From contig DATKZS010000178.1 of the NCBI GenBank assembly GCA_035527835.1, positions 1-38,704 of the forward strand: 38,704 nt of DNA. The letters run 5' to 3'. The position numbers and the translations under genes were made by a program. Origin of the DNA: DATKZS01 sp035527835 [NCBI: bacterium]. GTDB taxonomy: Bacteria > RBG-13-61-14. The notes under the pieces are model-generated. The model made no database searches. It was not told the origin of the DNA and saw only the letters and a program-made list of their open reading frames with translations. Shown one piece after another: positions 17,529 through 24,844 of this stretch (position 1 is its first letter; the number at the start of each line of letters is the position of its first letter).

Positions 17529-17604
17529 TTTTTGACAGGATGAACAGGATGAAAGAAAACAAGCATCTGCTCGCTCCCGAAAATCCTGTTAATCCTGTCA
17601 AAAA
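17529..17604. repeat. Palindromic repeat, GACAGGAT family
   Basis: TTTTTGACAGGATGAACAGG at the left pairs with CCTGTTAATCCTGTCAAAAA at the right with one mismatch across about 22 bases. The GC-rich word GGGCGCCGCCTCGCG follows at 17621-17635, as in the copy at 8478-8594. It lies between the divergent purQ and metallophosphoesterase genes. Confidence 0.8.
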
Positions 17605-17738
17605 TCTTTTCATTATTTCCGGGCGCCGCCTCGCGTGATGATGAACTGTTAACAGGTTAAAGGATACCTTAACAGCCTCTGGTGTCAAGAAGTCGGCGGA
17701 TGAGTCAGAGGTTGAGCCGCGCTGATTGACGGAGCCGG

Positions 17739-18995
17739 ATGCCTGCTCTAACATTACGGAAAGTGGGATCGGGCATGAAAGATTATCCTCAGGCCTGGGT
17801 GGGATACAGGAAGGGATGGCGGTGGTGGTTCCATAACCTGATCGTTTTGATGGACCGCCTTGACCGCGCGCCGAAGGTATCGCTCCTGGCGGCGGCCGCG
17901 GGAGCGCTGGCGCTTTGCTCGCTGACCTGGCCCGGATGGAGACTCGCGGCGGCGCTCATCGCCGGCGCCGCGCTCATTATCGAGGAGAGGGTGCTGGCGT
18001 GGGGCCTGCGCACCGGCCGCGCGCCCACGCCCTTCGGCGGGCCTTTCGCATTCTTCACCTTGGGACACGCGGGGGCCACGGCGCTTGCCGGCGCGCTGCC
18101 CCTGCCGCTCGGGTGGTTGTTTTCGGCGCACGTCGTGATCCAGGCGTCGCTGCTCGGCGCCATGCTTTACGCCTCGCTGCTCGAGCCGTTCAATGTGGTT
18201 TGGAGGGAGGTGGAGGCCGAGGTTCCAGCGCGGCGGCATGAGGGAACGGATGAAAAAGCGGCGGAGCGCCTGGAGGGGACGGGCCGAGAGACCACTTTAA
18301 AAATTCTGCTCATCAGCGACCTGCACCTTGACCGCCGGGGCCTCCGGGAGGAGCGGGCGCTCAGGCTGGCGCGCGAGTATGGTCCGGACCTGGTGCTCTG
18401 GCCGGGCGACTTCACCAACCTTTCCTTCGTGGGCCATGAGGGGGCGTGCGGCGAGACGAGGGAGATCATAAGGGAGCTGTGCGCGCTGGCGCCGGTTTAC
18501 GCGTCGCTGGGGACGCATGAGGTTGACCGGAAGGACTGGGTGGAGGAGCTGCTGCGGGGCACGGACGCGGTGCTGCTGGACCATGATATCGCCACGGTAC
18601 GCATCAGGGGCGTGGAGCTTCACCTGATCGGCATCCCGTTCGTGGGGGGCGAGGAGAAGCGGGTGCAAAGCCTGGACCGGTTGCTGGCGCGGGCGGACGG
18701 CCGGCCGGTTATCCTGCTCCACCACTCGCCCGACATTTTCGTGCGGGCGGCCCAGAGGAACGTGTCGCTGCACGTGGCCGGCCACACCCACGGGGGGCAG
18801 ATCAGCCTGCCGCTGTTGGGTCCGCTCTACACCAACTCACGCTACGGCAAGAAATACGCGTGGGGCACGCACCGGCTCGGGGACACGACGCTGGTGGTGA
18901 GCCGCGGCATCGGGATGGAGGGCGCGGGCGCGCCGCGGATGCGGTTCCTGTGCCCGCCGGAGGTGGTGGGCATTCGTTTAAAAATCAGCGGGTAA
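17739..18995 (+). CDS. Membrane-anchored metallophosphoesterase
   Basis: This 418-residue protein has about three to four hydrophobic helices in residues 45-155, then a calcineurin-like metallophosphoesterase domain. The metal-binding motifs appear in order: ISDLHLD, LWPGDFTN, SLGTHEVD (in place of GNHD), ILLHHSPD and VAGHTHGGQ. The GNHD Asn is replaced by Thr, which removes one common metal/phosphate ligand, and the His remains. The general plan resembles YkuE-like and UDP-diacylglucosamine hydrolase-like membrane phosphoesterases, often acting on lipid-linked phosphates. The start is uncertain: ATG at 17739 has GGAG close by, and ATG at 17775 is an alternative. It stands between two minus-strand groups and is probably transcribed alone. 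Confidence 0.86.
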   Translation: MPALTLRKVGSGMKDYPQAWVGYRKGWRWWFHNLIVLMDRLDRAPKVSLLAAAAGALALCSLTWPGWRLAAALIAGAALIIEERVLAWGLRTGRAPTPFGGPFAFFTLGHAGATALAGALPLPLGWLFSAHVVIQASLLGAMLYASLLEPFNVVWREVEAEVPARRHEGTDEKAAERLEGTGRETTLKILLISDLHLDRRGLREERALRLAREYGPDLVLWPGDFTNLSFVGHEGACGETREIIRELCALAPVYASLGTHEVDRKDWVEELLRGTDAVLLDHDIATVRIRGVELHLIGIPFVGGEEKRVQSLDRLLARADGRPVILLHHSPDIFVRAAQRNVSLHVAGHTHGGQISLPLLGPLYTNSRYGKKYAWGTHRLGDTTLVVSRGIGMEGAGAPRMRFLCPPEVVGIRLKISG

Positions 18996-19048
18996 CTTAA
19001 GGGGCGGGATCTTTCCACGCCAGGACGCCAGGTTCGGGATCGTCCGAA

Positions 19049-20212
19049 TTATTTCAAGACTCTCTCCTTCATTTCTTGTTCCAGCGGCGCCCTGATGTAC
19101 TGGACCCACATTTTAAGGCCTTCGGTTCTGAGGTGCTGGGTGTCGCGGAAGTGGATTTCGGGGACGGCGGAGGTGCAGTCAATCACGGGTACTCCCCTCT
19201 TCTCCAGGTCCGCGACGTAGGCCTGGCCGGCTTTCACCGTTTCCTCCCACGGCGCTCCTAGCTCCTCGATCAGCTCCCTGTTCTTAGGAGGGATGATGGC
19301 GATAAACGGAACGTCATTGGCCGCCATGAGCCCGGGCAGGAGCAGCAGGTAAGTGTAATTGATGCCCTGTTCGGACAAGACGAAGCGTTGCATGTTGCGG
19401 ATGGCCTTGGTGTCGCGCTTCTTTCTTTTTTTGCCCAGGTCCTTCCAGTAGATGTTGTTGGTGTCTTGACACTCGACAAGGTAGCAACGCGAGCTGAGGC
19501 CGGAAAAGACCGCGGGGGGAAGCATGATATGGCGCAGCGCGCCGCCGTATCGGATATTAAGGAGGTCGTGAACGGTGGTGAATGAAAAATGCCTTTGCCA
19601 GCCAACCTCCGACTGGGAGTCCTTTATTACCCGCGCGTAGGCCCTGGCCTCGTCATCGGAGAAGAAGGGCCGGTCCATGAACGCCGTGTAGCGAGGCACC
19701 GCGTCCGAGAGCTCCTGTCCGGACAAGGCGGGGTTGGCCACGTAGATAACGAGGTCTGGCCTGAACTCGGCGAGCATGGCCTTGAGCAGGTAAAAGGCCG
19801 CGGCGCAGTTCATGCCCGGCATGCACAAGGCGTAAACCTGCACGTCGGACCCGGGAAAGTCGGAGGCCAGCACGCGGCCAAGCTCCTGGTGAAAGGCCAC
19901 ATGATCGGGCGTCTGCCAGACGATGGAATCGCCGACCACGACGATCCTGGTCCCCGCTTCAGTCCGGGCCAGGCCGCGCAGGTAGGCCTCGTTCATGGGC
20001 CGTTCGGCCAGGTCCTGGTGCAACGGCATGATCGCGGACGCCCTCCTGGTGACCTCGCGGTCAAGCCACAGGCCCTCCGATAGGGCCTCCACCCCATGCC
20101 TCACGGGGCCCAGGTGAAGGACCGCCTCGGTGAGAACGAGCAGGAGCGCCGCGATCCAGAAAGGACCCATGCCTCCGGTCCTGCTTAATGATTCCTTGCT
20201 GAGCTGAGCCAT
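19049..20212 (-). CDS. SGNH/GDSL-type transferase partner of MBOAT (DltD/AlgJ-like role)
   Basis: This 387-residue protein has one N-terminal transmembrane helix (about 17-36) and an SGNH hydrolase-like domain that should face the periplasm. The block I nucleophile is Ser96 in IVVVGDSIVW. The block V Asp356-xx-His359 lies in FRDTQHL near the C-terminus. A helical insert rich in Lys/Arg (KDLGKKRKKRDTK) sits between. SGNH proteins next to MBOAT enzymes, such as AlgJ/AlgX and DltD, move the acyl group to the final polymer or lipid. The start is chosen at 20212, 20 bases after the MBOAT stop; an upstream TTG would read inside the MBOAT gene. It is the last gene of the lipocalin-microprotein-MBOAT-SGNH run. 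The acceptor molecule is unknown. Confidence 0.85.
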   Translation of the reverse strand: MAQLSKESLSRTGGMGPFWIAALLLVLTEAVLHLGPVRHGVEALSEGLWLDREVTRRASAIMPLHQDLAERPMNEAYLRGLARTEAGTRIVVVGDSIVWQTPDHVAFHQELGRVLASDFPGSDVQVYALCMPGMNCAAAFYLLKAMLAEFRPDLVIYVANPALSGQELSDAVPRYTAFMDRPFFSDDEARAYARVIKDSQSEVGWQRHFSFTTVHDLLNIRYGGALRHIMLPPAVFSGLSSRCYLVECQDTNNIYWKDLGKKRKKRDTKAIRNMQRFVLSEQGINYTYLLLLPGLMAANDVPFIAIIPPKNRELIEELGAPWEETVKAGQAYVADLEKRGVPVIDCTSAVPEIHFRDTQHLRTEGLKMWVQYIRAPLEQEMKERVLK

Positions 20213-20232
20213 GCGTTTTGTCCGCCCCTGCT

Positions 20233-21414
20233 TTAGAAGAGTCTCCGGTAAATCGTGATCGCCCGGTCCAGGTCGAAAAAGAAAATGACCCAGCACAGCG
20301 CCGCGAAATGAAAGGTCACGGCAATGCCGGCCCACGTTCCCGCCCTCGCGAATGCGGGCCCGGAAAGGAAGCTTCTCTTGAGCGCGGTCCGCCACCAATC
20401 ATTAACGATCAGGGCCGCTCCGTGGAGCGCTCCCCATAGCAGGTAGTGGGCCTCACCCCCGTGCCACAGGCCGCACGCCGCCATCACGGCCAGGTAGTTG
20501 AAATAATGCCTCCCCCTCCCCTTCCTCGACCCTCCCAGCGGGATGTAAACGTAGTCGCGCAGCCAATAGCCCAGCGAGATGTGCCACCGCCTCCAGAACT
20601 CGACCAGGTTGGGCGACAGGTAGGGCTGGTCGAAGTTTTCCATGATCTTGTATCCGAGCAGGGCCGCGGTGCCGATGGCGATGTCCGAGTAGCCCGCGAA
20701 GTTATAATAGATATAGGCCGCGAGCGCATAAACGGCCCCCCAGAGATGGAGGCGTGAATGCGCCGCCGGGTCCATCAATACCGGAAAACACAGCCCATGG
20801 GCCACATTGGCCAAGACCATGGTCTTGAACAACCCGAAGATGATGCGGCGCATGCCCTCCTTGAGCGCGTCCGCGTCGTCGAGACCAATGTTCTCCTTAA
20901 ACCGCTCCGACCGCTCGATGGGTCCCGCGGCGAAGGTCGGAAAGAACATGAGGTAATGAAGGAACTTCAGCGGACCGAGTTTTTCCACCCGGCCCCGGTA
21001 GCGCTCGACCAGGTAATGGACCAGTCGGAACACATAATAGCTCATTCCCGCGGGGACAACGTATTTTTGCATAAAGAAGCGCGGGTCCCGCCCGAAGAGC
21101 TCGAGCGTGGCGTTGCCCGTGCGGTGAAACCAGATCGTGTATTTGTAAAACGCGAAATAGGCCAGCGCCAGGCCAAGCGCAAGAGCATACACCAGCTTTT
21201 TACGGGGTCCTTCCTCCCGGTCCATCCACCAGGAAAGGCCCCAGAAGGCGAGCAGCGCGGGAACCAGGCCGGAGGCGTAGTCAAAATCGTAAACGGCGAC
21301 GTAGGCCAGTGAGCCGGCGAGGACAAACATCCAGCGGAACCGGGGGGGGAGCAAGCGATGGACGATAGCGAACAGCGCCAGGACCAGGAGGTATGGGAGC
21401 ACGGGCAAAATCAC
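20233..21414 (-). CDS. MBOAT-family membrane O-acyltransferase (AlgI/DltB-like)
   Basis: This 393-residue polytopic membrane protein has the bacterial MBOAT pattern. The hydrophobic N-terminus MILPVLPYLLVLALF is followed by several helices, GPIERSERF, the amphipathic FWRRWHISLGYWLRDYVYIPLGGS and the active-site region CGLWHGGEAHYLLWGALHG. The invariant His should be His318, with His331 in the second LHG. Family members take an acyl group from a cytoplasmic thioester donor and pass it across the membrane. Its C-terminus reads TIYRRLF and does not carry the FIYxxF ending that is fused to some MBOATs. That is consistent with the separate FIYVAF microprotein encoded 21 bases upstream. No dltA/dltC donor genes are present, so acetyl-CoA or another acyl-CoA is a plausible donor. 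Confidence 0.93.
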   Translation of the reverse strand: MILPVLPYLLVLALFAIVHRLLPPRFRWMFVLAGSLAYVAVYDFDYASGLVPALLAFWGLSWWMDREEGPRKKLVYALALGLALAYFAFYKYTIWFHRTGNATLELFGRDPRFFMQKYVVPAGMSYYVFRLVHYLVERYRGRVEKLGPLKFLHYLMFFPTFAAGPIERSERFKENIGLDDADALKEGMRRIIFGLFKTMVLANVAHGLCFPVLMDPAAHSRLHLWGAVYALAAYIYYNFAGYSDIAIGTAALLGYKIMENFDQPYLSPNLVEFWRRWHISLGYWLRDYVYIPLGGSRKGRGRHYFNYLAVMAACGLWHGGEAHYLLWGALHGAALIVNDWWRTALKRSFLSGPAFARAGTWAGIAVTFHFAALCWVIFFFDLDRAITIYRRLF

Positions 21415-21435
21415 CGGCGGCCTCCACCATCGCCG

Positions 21436-21576
21436 TCAGAAGGCGACATAAATAAAGGTGGGGACCGACTTGGCAAAAACAAAAAAGAGCACCGCGAGCG
21501 TCATGGCATAAAAAATCATACCCCACAGAATGTCACGCCACGTCAAGCCCATGAACTTGCTGATAAGCTTTTTCAC
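21436..21576 (-). CDS. 46-residue membrane microprotein ending in FIYVAF (DltX-like acyl shuttle candidate)
   Basis: A short gene starts with GTG at 21576 behind GGAGAG at nine-base spacing and ends TGA at 21436. The product begins MKKLISKFMGLTWRDILWG, continues with a single hydrophobic helix (about residues 17-35) and ends AKSVPTFIYVAF. Basic residues at the N-terminus predict N-in, C-out, so the last residues would lie outside the cytoplasmic membrane. The C-terminal FIYVAF matches the FIYxxF type of acyl-shuttle motif known from DltX, whose Tyr carries the acyl group between DltB and DltD. The next two genes encode an MBOAT and an SGNH protein, exactly the expected partners. Short one-helix proteins annotated as DUF5989 elsewhere may be relatives; this is from memory and unchecked. 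Confidence 0.8.
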   Translation of the reverse strand: MKKLISKFMGLTWRDILWGMIFYAMTLAVLFFVFAKSVPTFIYVAF

Positions 21577-21622
21577 GCTCGAGCTCTCTCCACGATCGTC
21601 ATTCCGGATTGGGGCGGGGCCA

Positions 21623-22222
21623 TTACTTGCCCGGCCCGAAATTTTTCTGGTCGGTCATTTTGAACCTGTCCACGTCGTATCCCTGTTCCGTGAGCCGCTG
21701 CTTGATTCCGGCCAGGACGTCGGCCGGAAGCTCGGACGCACGGCCCAGGATCCATCCGTACCGGCGCGACGGATGGCCCACCACAGCGTACTCATAATCC
21801 GGCCCCAGGTCAATGATCCAATAATCGCCGGCCAGGAAGCTCAGGCGGAGCCAGGGAATGAACGACACCTTGAGCTTGGCGTTGGTCGCGGCGTCATCCA
21901 CCCACGCCCTGCCCCTGGCCTGCTTCAAGGTTCCGTCCGCCTGGCAGCACTGGTTCAATACCTCCACCGTGCCGTCGGGGAGCGCGGTGTAAGTGGCGGT
22001 GGTCCCGCCCGCGCAGTCCTTCTGGAAGGGCGCGGTAATAGTGGCGATCTCGTACCACTTGCCCATGTAGCGCGCCAGGTCAACGCGCTCCACCGTAATG
22101 AGCGGCCTCTGCTCCGCTGGCTCATCCTTTCCACCGGAGCCGGCGGCGCCGGCGCCTGACGCCAGAGCGATAAATACCAGAAACATGCCTGCGACGATCA
22201 TCCGGCTCAATATCATTTTCAT
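21623..22222 (-). CDS. Bacterial lipocalin (Blc-like), periplasmic
   Basis: This 199-residue protein starts with a hydrophobic signal (MKMILSRMIVAGMFLVFIALASG). The mature part has the lipocalin signature GKWYEIATITAPFQKDC and the later strands VEVLNQCCQADGT, YWIIDLGPDYEYAVVGHPSRRYGWILGR. The C-terminal helix holds LPADVLAGIKQRLTEQGYDV. Blc-type lipocalins bind fatty acids or lysophospholipids. Unlike E. coli Blc there is no lipobox Cys, so it should be soluble in the periplasm or secreted. GAGGAA precedes the ATG. It is 46 bases upstream of the microprotein gene and in the same direction, so a shared transcript with the acylation cassette is likely, which hints at lipid-related work. Confidence 0.92.
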   Translation of the reverse strand: MKMILSRMIVAGMFLVFIALASGAGAAGSGGKDEPAEQRPLITVERVDLARYMGKWYEIATITAPFQKDCAGGTTATYTALPDGTVEVLNQCCQADGTLKQARGRAWVDDAATNAKLKVSFIPWLRLSFLAGDYWIIDLGPDYEYAVVGHPSRRYGWILGRASELPADVLAGIKQRLTEQGYDVDRFKMTDQKNFGPGK

Positions 22223-22256
22223 GATCAGACTTCCTCGCTTTTTTTCCCGATGTTTA

Positions 22257-22285
22257 TTGACTGAATTCTAGCGGTGCGGTAATCT
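22257..22285 (+). promoter_or_regulatory. Candidate sigma-70 promoter for the DUF3604 operon
   Basis: TTGACT at 22257-22262 and TAATCT at 22280-22285 are separated by 17 bases. The position is about 65 bases before the first DUF3604 start, in the gap between divergent genes. Each hexamer has one or two deviations from consensus. Confidence 0.45.
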
Positions 22286-22355
22286 TGACGAAATCTTAGC
22301 ACGGTCCGGGCCGCCGAAAAAATACGGGCCAGGCCCGGAAGCAAGGAGCATGGAA

Positions 22356-24518
22356 ATGAATAAAGCGCGGAAATATCTGATGGCGGCGATGGTAACAGCG
22401 GCCATACTGGGCCTCTCGACGACGGCGCGCTCGGCCGGGCCGTGGGATGAGCCGCTCGAGAACATTTACTGGGGCGACCTTCACGTGCACACCAATTTTT
22501 CGCTCGACGCCTGGATCATGCTGCTTCCGCCGGGCCGGTACGCGGCGGAGGCCGGGAGCTACGCTCTCCACTGCGCCAAGCTGGATTTCTACTCGGTGAC
22601 CGACCACGCCGAGGTCCTGACCCGCGGCGATTACTGGACCGAGTCCATCCGCGCCGCCCAATACTACAACACCTTTGCCGCGGACCACCTCGCGGCCGAC
22701 GGCGACCCCGCGATCGTGGCGTTTCCCGGGTGGGAGTGGACGCAGCAGACGCCGTGGGGCCATAAGAACGTGATCCTGAAATACGACGACCCCGCGAAGC
22801 TGCCGCCGAGCCCGATCCGCTGCGTGAAAGGCTTTTTCGGGTTCCGGCCGCAGGATTTATTCGCGAGCCGCGACCTCACCTTTCTGGCGCCTGATCCGCA
22901 ACGCTTGTATGCCCTGCTCGAAAAATACTGCACCCAGGCCGGCACCGGGTGCCAGGCCACGGTCATCCCCCACGGCAACGCCTGGGGCCAATTCACCATG
23001 CACACCGACTGGGACGGGCAGATGAACCCGCAACATCACGACCCTGACCTCCAGCGCCTGATCGAGATCTACTCCAAGCACGGCAACTCCGAGGAGTACC
23101 GCGCGTTCCCGCCCGACTACCGCTACTACCGGGGCGGCAAGGAAGTGGCGGCCGCGGAGTGCGGCGATGGCGGCTGCGACAAGGTCTGCTCGGAGCCGAC
23201 CGCGAGCTATGAGCCGTGCTGTTGGCGGGCGGGCGAGATCGTGCGGCAGCGCTGCGCGGACCCGGACTCGGCCTTTTGCCGGGAGCAGATCGAGCTTGCC
23301 AAGAAGACCGCCGAGCCCTTCGCGGACGTGCCTCCCTCAATGCGGGGCGAGATCAAGCCCGAAAACCGGATGAAGCCGGGCAAGATCGAGTACTGGGAGT
23401 GGGGAGTGTGCGGCCAGTGCAAGGACTGCTACCAGCCGGCATACGACTACAACCCGCTGGGCTCGGTGCAGAAGGCCCTGGTCACCGCTTTCTTTGACGG
23501 GCAGGGCAAGCCGACCTATTACCGGTTCGGGTTCCTGGGCTCCACCGACACGCACGCGGCGCGGTCCGGCTCCGTGATGGAAGACAAGCAGGGAACGGAG
23601 CTGGTCATGGCCAAGGGCGGCGCCTTCCTCTATGACCTCGCCCGCGCCACCAAGGCCTCGGTCGCCGGCATGAACTCTTCGATCCCCATGTACGGCTACG
23701 AGCGCATCGCCAACTACCTGAACCCGGGCGGTCTCGTGGCCATCGCCGCGCCGCGCCGCGACCGCGACGCGTTGTGGCGGGCGCTGATGGACCGCCACGT
23801 TTACGGGACCTCCGGCGCGCGCATCGGCCTGTGGGTCCGGGCCGAGGTCACGGTGAACGGAGCGGAAAAGATCGTGGAGATGGGCGACATCACCACGTCC
23901 TCGCAAAACCCGGTGTTTCACCTCAAGGCCAACGGCGCGTTCCGGGAGGACGGGACCTGCCGCTATGACGAGCACCCGGAAATCCAGGCGGCCATGTCGC
24001 TGCCGCAGTTCCAGGACATCTGCTTCAGCCAGTGCTACGAGCCTCTGGACCAGCGCACGCCCATCAACAGGATCGAGGTGGTCAAGGTCCGCCAGCCGCT
24101 TACCATTGACGAATCCAAAATGGCCGACCTGAAGTGGTCGCCGGAAAATCCCGACGGCCTGATCATAGACCCGTACGCGACGTTCGAGTTCCACGAGGGC
24201 CAAGTCGAGTGGACCTGGACCGACCCGGTCTTCGAGCGCGAGGCCCGCGGCCGGAGCGTGGCCTATTACTTCCGCGTGATCCAGGAGCCGACCGAGGGCT
24301 ATAACTGCAACCCCACCGCCCGCCTCGAGGCCGGCAAGACCTGCGACAACGGCGAGCCCGGGCCCAAGGATGTTGGCAGAAAAGCCAACCCGCAGGACGG
24401 CGCCGCGGCCGTGGCCCGCGACCAGCTCGGCGACGCATGTTACTCCGACCGCGACGACCAGTCGTCCTGGTGCCAGGAACGCGCCTGGAGCTCGCCGGTG
24501 TACGTGGTCAAGGAATAG
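22356..24518 (+). CDS. DUF3604 exported PHP-like protein, copy 1
   Basis: This protein of about 720 residues is exported (signal peptide MNKARKYLMAAMVTAAILGL, cleavage near SARSA/RSA-G). It belongs to DUF3604, related to PHP-type metallohydrolases. Metal-site candidates are HVHT in YWGDLHVHTNFS, DFYSVTDHAE, VIPHGNAWG, SKHGNSEEY and the late GSTDTHAARSG. Many Cys residues occur in pairs (CCWRAGEIV, CGQCKDCYQPA, CFSQCYEP), suggesting disulfides in the periplasm. AAGGAG at 22343-22348 fits the second ATG at 22356 better than the one at 22350. A paralogue follows at 24845, then an isomerase and a metal transporter. The reaction is unknown; a phosphoesterase or other metal hydrolase is the reasonable class. 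Confidence 0.9.
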   Translation: MNKARKYLMAAMVTAAILGLSTTARSAGPWDEPLENIYWGDLHVHTNFSLDAWIMLLPPGRYAAEAGSYALHCAKLDFYSVTDHAEVLTRGDYWTESIRAAQYYNTFAADHLAADGDPAIVAFPGWEWTQQTPWGHKNVILKYDDPAKLPPSPIRCVKGFFGFRPQDLFASRDLTFLAPDPQRLYALLEKYCTQAGTGCQATVIPHGNAWGQFTMHTDWDGQMNPQHHDPDLQRLIEIYSKHGNSEEYRAFPPDYRYYRGGKEVAAAECGDGGCDKVCSEPTASYEPCCWRAGEIVRQRCADPDSAFCREQIELAKKTAEPFADVPPSMRGEIKPENRMKPGKIEYWEWGVCGQCKDCYQPAYDYNPLGSVQKALVTAFFDGQGKPTYYRFGFLGSTDTHAARSGSVMEDKQGTELVMAKGGAFLYDLARATKASVAGMNSSIPMYGYERIANYLNPGGLVAIAAPRRDRDALWRALMDRHVYGTSGARIGLWVRAEVTVNGAEKIVEMGDITTSSQNPVFHLKANGAFREDGTCRYDEHPEIQAAMSLPQFQDICFSQCYEPLDQRTPINRIEVVKVRQPLTIDESKMADLKWSPENPDGLIIDPYATFEFHEGQVEWTWTDPVFEREARGRSVAYYFRVIQEPTEGYNCNPTARLEAGKTCDNGEPGPKDVGRKANPQDGAAAVARDQLGDACYSDRDDQSSWCQERAWSSPVYVVKE

Positions 24519-24844
24519 CCGCCGCGCCAAATTCACCAGCCTTGCCGGCCCCGGCGGGGCCGCGGATAGTAGCCCAGCCATTCATCGCTGGGACATTGGG
24601 ATGCCATCATTTCTCAAGTCCCGGAGGGACGGTCGAGATTCCCGGTCGTCCCTGCCGGGACTTAATTGTTTATTTGACCAACGGTTCCCAGGAATAAATT
24701 CCCGGGCTACTCTCGAAATGTCCCTCCGGGACCAAAATCCTCGGAATTCGGAAAACTTGACTGCAATCGAGTCATGCGATAATTTTTTAACGGGATCGTT
24801 GCAATATTTTTGAATCACACGGTAATCGGGCGGGGAGGATGAAG
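24519..24844. other. Gene-free gap between the two DUF3604 genes, with GTCCC palindromes
   Basis: No gene is evident in this gap of about 320 bases. GTAGCCCAGCCATTCATCGC (from 24569) and GAATAAATTCCCGGGCTAC (to 24710) form the outer, imperfect inverted arms. Inside and beside them are short palindromes AGTCCCGGAGGGAC (24617-24630), GTCCCTGCCGGGAC (24648-24661) and GTCCCTCCGGGAC (24720-24732). It is a composite palindromic repeat like those in other gaps of this window. Confidence 0.65.

Noticed and set aside
19049-21576. Alginate acetylation genes algI/algJ
   Set aside because: No alginate synthesis genes are present, the SGNH protein shows only general similarity, and the FIYVAF microprotein points to a Dlt-like plan.
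23337-24581. A 414-codon open frame opposite the first DUF3604 gene
   Set aside because: The sense strand has all family motifs with a clear paralogue downstream; the antisense product is low in complexity.
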